11,053 bases of DNA from Chromatiaceae bacterium. Lineage in GTDB: Bacteria > Pseudomonadota > Gammaproteobacteria > Chromatiales > Chromatiaceae. Location of the stretch: the NCBI GenBank assembly GCA_012962365.1, contig DTXR01000406.1, positions 1 through 11,053 on the forward strand, in the 5' to 3' direction. Positions 5,197 to 11,053 of the stretch are shown piece after piece; within the stretch, counting starts at the first letter, position 1; each line of letters starts with the position of its first letter. Below the pieces are notes generated by a model. The model ran no database searches. It saw nothing but the letters and a program-made list of their open reading frames with translations, and had not been told where the DNA came from. The translations under genes were made by a program, and so were the position numbers.

Positions 5197-6813
5197 ATGA
5201 TATTCAAAAAACTCGTTCCACTGACAATCATTTCACTTGCCAGCACCTCAGCCCTGGCTACAGAGATTCCTCAAAGGGGCGGCACGTTCTTTGACACGCC
5301 AGAGCGCTTCAATCGTTATTACACCGATCCCCAATACAGCCCGGCCAAAACCTATTTCGTCAGCCCCGATGGCAATGGCAATGGCAGCGCTTCCAGCCCG
5401 ATGTCGGCAGATGACGCGTTCAGTCAAATATCAGCCGGGGAAGAAATCCGCTTTCGTCCAGGTCAGTATCAGGGCTGCTGGCAACTGGATGAAGACAACT
5501 CAGGAACATACGATGCCCCCATCATACTCAAAGCCGACCCGGGCGTAGAAATCAGCTGCTGCAATTCAGGCAGAAAAGCCTGCTTCAATCTGGAGTACGC
5601 CGACTATGTAGCCGTAGATGGTTTTACCCTGAAAGGTGGTGACTACGGTGTCCGCGCCGTAGGCGGCTACGAAACCCGATATCACCAGAAAGGAATCGCC
5701 ATCGTTAACAACCACATTTCAGGGCAATACAAGGATCCTATCTTCTCTGGTGGGTCAGACTGGATCGTGGTGGACAACAATACAGCCCATGACGCCGGCA
5801 GCGGTGACGGGCACGGCATTTATCTGTCCAATGGCGGTGATTGGATGATCGTGCGAAAAAATGAAACCTACGACAACCCCAGATCAGATTTCCAGATCAA
5901 TGCCGACCCCATGAGCACATGCGCCGAAGAAGGCATCGACTACGATAGCGCTCTTTGTGACGGTAGTGCCCGTGAAGGCCTCGGTGCCGGTGTTTCTGAA
6001 TTTGTACTGATTGAAGGCAACTACTTTCACGATGGAACTATTGGCCCAAACCTGACTTCCGTACGAAACTCGGTTTTCCGCAACAATATCGTTGGCTTCT
6101 ACTCCCGCCACGGAACAAGTTTCTGGCAGGAGACGAACAACCCCAATCTGGGATCAGCCAACAACATGATCGAGCACAACCTTTTCATGGGTGAAAGCCG
6201 CAGCCATGTCTTGCAATTCATCAACCATTCCGGAAACAACACCGTGCGGAACAACGTATTGCTGGCTGTTTCACGTTCAGATACATCGGTAAGCGCTCGA
6301 AGCAACACCCTATTGCTGGAACAGGACAGCACCACTGAGGATACGAACCGCTTTGCCGGGAATTATTTCGTAGGTGGCTATTTTGAAGGGTTTTCGCCCA
6401 CATCTGCGGACTACACCGACGACAGCTTCGATCGATCCTGGTATGCCAACTTCCCCTATGCCGGCGATATGGCCCAGCCGGAAGCATTCAAACCTGTCAC
6501 TAATTCACCCTTTACGGCAAAAGGTGAGCTTTTGAGCAGCACCCCGAAGGACAGAGCCGACATCACAAGGATCAATCCGGCAGATCTGGGCCCCTGGCAG
6601 ATCACTCTGCCCGATGCCTGTGAAGTATTACCTGAACCTGTTACCACCGAAGAAACGGTCGTATGTGAAGCCATCGAAATCCCAGTGGGCTACCAAATAC
6701 TCGACACAGGTAATGTTACCTTCAAGGCCAGATATTACATCTCTTTCAATCCCGACTTTAGTGTCGGCGACGGGGGTGTATTGCAGGCACAAACGGGAAT
6801 AAGCAAGCTCTGA
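5197..6813 (+). CDS. Secreted right-handed parallel beta-helix protein with extra C-terminal domain
   Basis: The 538-residue protein has a signal peptide (MIFKKL then hydrophobic residues, likely cleavage after ALA at 21). A right-handed parallel beta-helix of the pectate-lyase-like type spans ~50-440. It opens with TYFVSPDGNGNGSASSP (52-68) and PGQYQG, then has repeated helix rungs containing NNHISG, VDNNTAHDAGSGDGHGIYLS (192-211), EGNYFHDG, RNNIVGFYSRHG and RNNVLL. Many such proteins bind or cleave acidic polysaccharides, but no lyase catalytic set can be assigned. About 40 residues of linker lead to a C-terminal module (~488-532, VCEAIEI...TGNVTFKARYYISFNPDF...GGVLQAQ). This resembles the small beta domain often found at the C-termini of secreted Bacteroidota proteins. 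Eight cysteines of the mature part could form disulfides. The gene stands alone, with a terminator before it and a hairpin after it. Confidence 0.88.
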   Translation: MIFKKLVPLTIISLASTSALATEIPQRGGTFFDTPERFNRYYTDPQYSPAKTYFVSPDGNGNGSASSPMSADDAFSQISAGEEIRFRPGQYQGCWQLDEDNSGTYDAPIILKADPGVEISCCNSGRKACFNLEYADYVAVDGFTLKGGDYGVRAVGGYETRYHQKGIAIVNNHISGQYKDPIFSGGSDWIVVDNNTAHDAGSGDGHGIYLSNGGDWMIVRKNETYDNPRSDFQINADPMSTCAEEGIDYDSALCDGSAREGLGAGVSEFVLIEGNYFHDGTIGPNLTSVRNSVFRNNIVGFYSRHGTSFWQETNNPNLGSANNMIEHNLFMGESRSHVLQFINHSGNNTVRNNVLLAVSRSDTSVSARSNTLLLEQDSTTEDTNRFAGNYFVGGYFEGFSPTSADYTDDSFDRSWYANFPYAGDMAQPEAFKPVTNSPFTAKGELLSSTPKDRADITRINPADLGPWQITLPDACEVLPEPVTTEETVVCEAIEIPVGYQILDTGNVTFKARYYISFNPDFSVGDGGVLQAQTGISKL

Positions 6814-6850
6814 CGTTTTCTCTGCTGAAAAGCCAAAACACCAAATGACA

Positions 6851-6884
6851 CCACTGCATCCCTGCTTCCACAGGGATGCAGTGG
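6851..6884. terminator. Perfect 14-bp hairpin between convergent genes
   Basis: CCACTGCATCCCTG (6851-6864) is fully complementary to CAGGGATGCAGTGG (6871-6884) around a CTTCCA loop. It lies 37 bp after the beta-helix stop and 54 bp beyond the stop of the convergent minus-strand gene, so it may serve both. No long T-tract follows on either strand, so classical intrinsic termination is not certain. Confidence 0.6.
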
Positions 6885-6938
6885 TTCAACTAACCCGACG
6901 GCAATCCAGGCGTTTTGGACAAACGCTGCTTTGGCGCA

Positions 6939-8504
6939 TTATATCTGGGACTCGATTGGCAGCCACCGCATCAGGCCGATGCCCAAGCGTTTGAAGAAGC
7001 CGGTGTAGGGCTCATGATCCAGCGTGGTTTGTTTCCCGTTGACACGCCCATGCCACAGAATGTATTCCCTGCCATATTCATCCTGTTTGAGCTCCAGGTG
7101 AAATGCCGCGTCTTCAATACCCTTTTCGAAATTCTCGACAACCCTTTCTGCCAGAGCCGGCGTCTCGAATACCACGCCTATTTCCGTGTTCTGGCTCACC
7201 GAACGGGGGTCAAGGTTGAGGGAACCGATAAACATGATTTTCCTGTCCACGACGAAGGCCTTGGCATGCAAGCTGAATTTTGAACTGCCGATACGCCCCG
7301 CCTTTCGGGCTTTCCGTTCTGCCTTCGATGTGACCTTGTTCAGCTCCCACAACCCGATACCGGCACGAAGCAGATCCTTACGGTATCTGGAATAGCCGGC
7401 ATGCACGATACTCACATCGGTTGATGACAGAGAGTTGGTCAAAATCGAAACGCGTACGCCCCGCTTCCGCAAAGTTTTCAGGAATTGCACGCCTTTCTTT
7501 CCAGGCACGAAATAGGGTGAGAAGATGGTAAGTTCTTCTCGCGCATTGCGAAGATACGGCAACAGCTCCGTGAACATCTGATAGGAACGGTCTCCAACTT
7601 TGCGTAACAGCTTGTCGGGAGGGTCTACATAAACCTTGCCCGGGCCCCATGCAAGAGAGGCCTTTCCGTCCCGCAGTTTTTTCATTAAATCGGAGTCCTT
7701 CAAGCGCCCTATGTATGGAGAGTCATTCAGGCTGGCGATTTTCTTTTCAAAACGGTTCTTTCTTTGGATCGATGCGGCTTCGTCGAGCTGTGTGTCAAAC
7801 AACAGGGAAGCCGGATAACTCAATTCATGGTTCCAGTACAGGTCAAATGCCTGTGAAGTTTCTGCCGCGACGGGGCCTACAGCCAATACATCCAGATCCT
7901 GAAAATCCAGTTCGGGGTCATGACTGAAGTATTCATCCCCGATGTTGCGTCCCCCCAAAATGGTGGCCTTGCCGTCAACGGTAAAGGATTTATTGTGCGC
8001 CCTACGGGTCTGTCGGCCAAATCCGGTGACATACTGCCAGATACGCCTAACATTGCGCCCGAAAGGGTTGAAGACGCGAACCTCGATATTGGGGTGCATA
8101 TCAAAGAGCGCAATATCCAGATCACGCCGACCTTCACTGATATCATCCAGCAGCACGCGTACACGCACTCCCCGGTCGGCCGCTTGTAGCAACTGGCCAA
8201 TAAACAGGTTACCGACATCGTCACCATGTATCATGTAGTATTGGGTATCGATGCTGCGCACGGCAAGCTGCGCAAGTACGGCTCGGGCAACAAAGGCATC
8301 CAGCCCGTTGTCCAACAGCGTAAACCCGGAGATGTCTTTCCCCTGCCGGGAGGCATGATCCCAGAAACGATCCAACACCGGATTATCAATATTTGTATAA
8401 GCTGATGAGGTTTCTCTGGCGCTGTTGTTTGGCAACAGCGCACAACCACCCAGCATCAACATCGACACCAATAGCCAAAACATGGACAAGCTTCCCGTCA
8501 TCAT
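6939..8504 (-). CDS. clsC: ClsC-like cardiolipin synthase / phospholipase D family lipoprotein
   Basis: The 521-residue product belongs to the phospholipase D superfamily and resembles E. coli ClsC (YmdC), which makes cardiolipin using phosphatidylethanolamine as phosphatidyl donor. Both HKD motifs are intact: HNKSFTVDG...GGRN (H170, K172, D177) and HAKAFVVDR...GSLN (H413, K415, D420). FNPFGRN and VHAGYSRYRK are also shared. The start is ATG at 8504, directly behind GAGGG, because it begins a lipoprotein signal (LGGC, cysteine 21). The longer frame to 8636 adds 44 residues without family character. The lipobox is unusual, since E. coli ClsC starts directly with the soluble part. No YmdB-like macrodomain gene is adjacent. 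It lies 136 bp downstream of the ClsA-type gene on the same strand, and co-transcription is likely. Synthase rather than hydrolase activity is inferred from homology. Confidence 0.9.
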   Translation of the reverse strand: MMTGSLSMFWLLVSMLMLGGCALLPNNSARETSSAYTNIDNPVLDRFWDHASRQGKDISGFTLLDNGLDAFVARAVLAQLAVRSIDTQYYMIHGDDVGNLFIGQLLQAADRGVRVRVLLDDISEGRRDLDIALFDMHPNIEVRVFNPFGRNVRRIWQYVTGFGRQTRRAHNKSFTVDGKATILGGRNIGDEYFSHDPELDFQDLDVLAVGPVAAETSQAFDLYWNHELSYPASLLFDTQLDEAASIQRKNRFEKKIASLNDSPYIGRLKDSDLMKKLRDGKASLAWGPGKVYVDPPDKLLRKVGDRSYQMFTELLPYLRNAREELTIFSPYFVPGKKGVQFLKTLRKRGVRVSILTNSLSSTDVSIVHAGYSRYRKDLLRAGIGLWELNKVTSKAERKARKAGRIGSSKFSLHAKAFVVDRKIMFIGSLNLDPRSVSQNTEIGVVFETPALAERVVENFEKGIEDAAFHLELKQDEYGREYILWHGRVNGKQTTLDHEPYTGFFKRLGIGLMRWLPIESQI

Positions 8505-8640
8505 TATTCCCTCTCGGTAAAACTGCCTTGATATCGATTCTATTCGATCAGATTTCTGTAGTCGGCAGGGGGCTGGAAATGAACACTTTTCCCTATGTGG
8601 CAAGCATTGCGCCGTAAAAACTGCGTGTTTCGACACCCCG

Positions 8641-10068
8641 CTACAGTACAGGGGACAACAAGGCGCTGCCTTTTGCCTTCATCCTTTCCCACAGGGAGAA
8701 CTGCCGCAGATCAAACGGTTTCAACTCGGTTGCGTGTGCAAGATCCTCCCGCAGCATCTGCTCCACCTCTCCGGCAAATATCTTGTCTGCGACCACTCCC
8801 GTTACCTCGAAATTCAGTCTGAAAGAGCGGTTGTCAAAGTTGACCGTACCAATAAGCGACAGGTTATCGTCTATCAACATGGCTTTCTGGTGCATGAATC
8901 CCTTATCGTAATAGTAGATTCTCGCTCCCAGCCTGGACAGCTCACTCAGATACACTTTTGCCGCATTGCTGACGAACCAGTTGTCATTGATCCTTGGTGT
9001 GAGGATACGCACTTCCAGGCCTTTTAACAATGCCAGATAAAGCGCCACCTGGATGGTTTCATCCGGTATGAAATACGGTGTGGCAATCCATATGCGTTTT
9101 TTTGCCGAGTTCAAAACCGTCGTGAAAAATAGGCTCGCCGTTTCAAGTTCATCTGCCGGGCCGGAGCCCAGCACCAATACATCCTGTCCTTTCCCACCGC
9201 TGATACCAGGGGCTCTCTTCGGCGTCCAGTTCAGGCCGGGCAGCAGCGAATGATCCGCCCAATGCCAGTCCGACCAGAATATTGACTGTGCGACCAGCGC
9301 TGCCGGGCCTTCTATATGCAGATGCGTATCACGCCAGGGGCTGAGTTTTTTATCCTTTCCCAGATACTCGTCACCGATATTCAAGCCGCCAATCCAGGTT
9401 TCTTCACCATCGACGACAACGATTTTTCTGTGATTCCGAAAATTGATCTGAAATCGGTTCATGTCTCCCTGAGTAGTATTGAAAGGCACGATGCTGATTC
9501 CCACAGCACGCAACTTGGCCAAATGGTTTTCTCCAAGTGTGCGGCTTCCCAGTTCATCATAGAGCACATAGACCGCCACTCCCTGTTCCGCCCTTTCCCT
9601 CAACAGATCCATGAAGCGCTTGCCGGAACCATCACTCTGCAGGATATAGAATTGAAACAGGATATATGATCGTGCGCGTTTGATGCCCGCTTCAATGCAG
9701 TCATAGGTAGCTTCACCATCAACCAGAAGCTCAACCTTATTGCCCTCCAGAAACGGTGACGCAGATAATTTTTTGATGGCCTGGTATTCCGGAAAACCAT
9801 CCGGCTCGGCCACAACAAAATTTGTAAACTCCTCATGCGCCTTTGTTCTGTCTTCCTCGATAACCAGGTTGGTATCCTTCAGCGCATCAACGTAGCCCTG
9901 GAATTTACTGCGACCGAATACCCAGTACGCCGGTACAGCGATCACCGGCATGGTATTGAGGCTGACCACCCATGCGATGGCGCCCTGGGAGGTGCGCATA
10001 TTCAAGATGGCATGAACCGAGCTTATCAAGCCAGAAATCTGGAACAGTAAATAAACGATAGTCGCCAT
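8641..10068 (-). CDS. cls: Cardiolipin synthase, ClsA type
   Basis: The 475-residue protein matches ClsA-type cardiolipin synthases (E. coli ClsA is 486 aa), which condense two phosphatidylglycerols into cardiolipin and glycerol in the inner membrane. Two N-terminal transmembrane segments (~4-22 and ~28-50) are followed by two phospholipase D domains. The HKD motifs are NHRKIVVVDG...GGLN (H213, K215, D220, N230) and MHQKAMLIDD...GTVN (H393, K395, D400, N410). FYILQSDGSG and TPYFIPDE are further family landmarks. The start at 10068 gives the expected membrane segments, though no strong Shine-Dalgarno is close by: AAGGA lies about 16 nt upstream, at the edge of a leader hairpin. A promoter is expected in the 115 bp between the MscS terminator and the start, but no consensus was found. 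The ClsC-like gene follows on the same strand. Confidence 0.95.
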   Translation of the reverse strand: MATIVYLLFQISGLISSVHAILNMRTSQGAIAWVVSLNTMPVIAVPAYWVFGRSKFQGYVDALKDTNLVIEEDRTKAHEEFTNFVVAEPDGFPEYQAIKKLSASPFLEGNKVELLVDGEATYDCIEAGIKRARSYILFQFYILQSDGSGKRFMDLLRERAEQGVAVYVLYDELGSRTLGENHLAKLRAVGISIVPFNTTQGDMNRFQINFRNHRKIVVVDGEETWIGGLNIGDEYLGKDKKLSPWRDTHLHIEGPAALVAQSIFWSDWHWADHSLLPGLNWTPKRAPGISGGKGQDVLVLGSGPADELETASLFFTTVLNSAKKRIWIATPYFIPDETIQVALYLALLKGLEVRILTPRINDNWFVSNAAKVYLSELSRLGARIYYYDKGFMHQKAMLIDDNLSLIGTVNFDNRSFRLNFEVTGVVADKIFAGEVEQMLREDLAHATELKPFDLRQFSLWERMKAKGSALLSPVL

Positions 10069-10087
10069 ACGTACTCTGCCAATGATC

Positions 10088-10112
10088 CTTCGGTAAACGT
10101 CAGCTACCGAAG
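10088..10112. repeat. Hairpin in the leader of the cardiolipin synthase gene
   Basis: CTTCGGTA (10088-10095) and TACCGAAG (10105-10112) form a perfect 8-bp stem with a 9-nt loop, 19-44 bp upstream of the cls start codon. On the cls transcript the 3' arm runs into AAGGA, so folding might affect access for the ribosome. Alternatively the dyad is a DNA operator. No regulator can be named. Confidence 0.4.
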
Positions 10113-10183
10113 CGTTCCCGATTCCCGGTCATGAACACCGCGATACACGCTATGCAAATAGCCCACTTTCAGTTCCAAAAGGC

Positions 10184-10209
10184 AAAAAACCGCCCAAACG
10201 GGCGGTTTT
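10184..10209 (-). terminator. Rho-independent terminator of the MscS gene
   Basis: On the minus strand AAAACCGCCC (10209-10200 complement) pairs with GGGCGGTTTT (10195-10186 complement) around a GTTT loop, and the T-run extends to six. The hairpin starts 18 nt beyond the mscS stop codon. Because of the flanking A-run it may also act on the opposite strand. Confidence 0.85.
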
Positions 10210-10227
10210 CTCTGCGGCAAGCAATCA

Positions 10228-11053
10228 TTACGCACTCTTGTGCTCATACAAGTGTACATCCCGCTGTGGATAAGGGATGCCGATGCCTGCTGCATCCATA
10301 CGGAGTTTAACCGTCTCGTTGGCATCGAAATACACATCCCAGTAATCTGCAGATTTGACCCAGACACGCACGAAGAAATTGACACTGCTATCCGCAAGTT
10401 CCCCCACCACGATCTGCGGTTCCGGATCCTTGAGAATGCGTGCATCCTTGCTCACGATATCTTGGAGGATACTGCGTACCTCCTTGAGATCCGCATCATA
10501 GGAAACACCCACGGTAATATCCCCCCGCCGTGTTTCCTGAGTCGAATAGTTGATGATGTTGTCATTACCCAGCTTTGCATTGGGAACGATTATCGTCTTG
10601 TTGTCGGGCGTTTTCAGCGTGGTAGTGAAAATCTGGATAACATCCACCTTTCCGGTCACGCCGGCCGCTTCCACCACATCGCCCACCTTGAAAGGCCGGA
10701 AGATGATCAGCAGGAAGCCTGCGGCGAAGTTCGCCAGTGATCCCTGCAACGCCAAACCAATGGCTAAACCTGCAGCACCCAGGATTGCAATGAAAGAGGT
10801 GGTTTGTATTCCGATCTGTCCAAGCGCAGCAATAACTACGAAGACCATCAGACCGATATAAACCATGCTGGTGGTAAAACCGACAATCAACGGATCCACA
10901 TCGGCCTTGTTCATTACGCGGGTAACGATTTTTTTTATCCATTTTGCGATCATCTTGCCGATGATGAACACGGCAATGGCAGCCAACACCTTGGGGCCGT
11001 ATTGCCACAGCAATTCCTTGCCCGCCTCTAACACCTGCGCCGACTTGTCCGGA
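10228..11053 (-). CDS. mscS: Small-conductance mechanosensitive channel MscS (5' end outside window)
   Basis: This is a homoheptameric inner-membrane channel that opens under membrane tension and releases solutes on hypo-osmotic shock. The alignable sequence follows E. coli MscS closely. The TM3 pore helix carries GAAGLAIGLALQGSL, with the two gate leucines (E. coli L105 and L109) and the glycine hinge kept. It is followed by FRPF, a cytosolic beta domain (TTTLKTPDNKTIIVPNAKL) and an alpha-beta domain ending PYPQRDVHLYEHKSA. A GTG at 11034 is possible, but it corresponds to about residue 16 of E. coli MscS and has no Shine-Dalgarno. The frame stays open to the edge (PDKSAQ before it), so the true start is probably outside. 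E. coli R88 is a glutamine here. A terminator separates it from cls, so it is its own transcription unit. Confidence 0.95.
   Translation of the reverse strand, partial: PDKSAQVLEAGKELLWQYGPKVLAAIAVFIIGKMIAKWIKKIVTRVMNKADVDPLIVGFTTSMVYIGLMVFVVIAALGQIGIQTTSFIAILGAAGLAIGLALQGSLANFAAGFLLIIFRPFKVGDVVEAAGVTGKVDVIQIFTTTLKTPDNKTIIVPNAKLGNDNIINYSTQETRRGDITVGVSYDADLKEVRSILQDIVSKDARILKDPEPQIVVGELADSSVNFFVRVWVKSADYWDVYFDANETVKLRMDAAGIGIPYPQRDVHLYEHKSA

Noticed and set aside
5037..5294. Short frame upstream of the beta-helix gene
   Set aside because: It overlaps the signal-peptide region of the real gene in another frame, has no ribosome binding site and no recognisable content.
5365..5390. GGCAATGGCAAT tandem repeat in the beta-helix gene
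   Set aside because: It encodes the NGNGS segment of a common VSPDGN-type opening and is too short to suggest repeat expansion or a calcium-binding repeat array.
8505..8636. N-terminal extension of the ClsC-like protein up to 8636
   Set aside because: The 44 added residues look non-coding and would put the lipoprotein signal in the middle. ATG at 8504 has a GAGGG ribosome binding site and begins a proper signal peptide.
11032..11034. GTG at 11034 as the start of MscS
   Set aside because: It lacks a ribosome binding site, and aligned to E. coli MscS the protein would lose about 15 N-terminal residues. The frame continues to the window edge, so the gene is better treated as partial.

Overview
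The window looks like chromosomal DNA of a gammaproteobacterium. Coding density is high and GC content moderate, and the cardiolipin synthases and MscS closely resemble the E. coli proteins. The rhodanese-fused ArsR regulator and TlpA-type thioredoxin beside it would fit a sulfur-oxidising lineage such as Chromatiales or relatives, but that placement is inference. No RNA genes, insertion sequences, CRISPR arrays or phage genes were seen. Both edges cut through genes.

Layout. (1) 3-1755, plus strand: the C-terminal ~290 residues of an archaeal-type thymidine/AMP phosphorylase overlap, by 8 bp, a PRPP-synthetase-like gene of the class III (archaeal) type. Together they suggest nucleoside or nucleotide salvage through phosphorylated ribose. 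(2) 1785-3546, minus strand: a three-gene operon of an ArsR-rhodanese fusion regulator, an unrecognised exported protein with two cysteines, and a TlpA/ResA-like periplasmic thioredoxin. Gene spacing is very tight. A good -35/-10 pair lies upstream, with a palindrome over the -10. (3) 3644-4911, plus strand, divergent from the operon: a small CxxC-containing protein of unknown function, coupled by ATGA to an exported alpha/beta hydrolase, then an intrinsic terminator. (4) 5197-6813, plus strand: a single gene for a secreted right-handed beta-helix protein, possibly polysaccharide-active, with an extra C-terminal domain. It is followed by a 14-bp perfect hairpin. (5) 6939-10068, minus strand: cardiolipin synthase (ClsA type) followed by a ClsC-like phospholipase-D-family lipoprotein. 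(6) 10228 to the right edge, minus strand: MscS mechanosensitive channel, cut at its N-terminus and followed by a clear intrinsic terminator.

Regions 2 and 3 share one divergent control region. They plausibly form a module for sulfur or redox sensing and periplasmic thiol maintenance, with the regulator controlling itself and perhaps both sides. Regions 5 and 6 deal with membrane lipid composition and osmotic stress. The least described parts are the bacterial copy of the archaeal-type salvage pair, whose synthetase has a diverged motif, and the exported two-cysteine protein coupled to TlpA.
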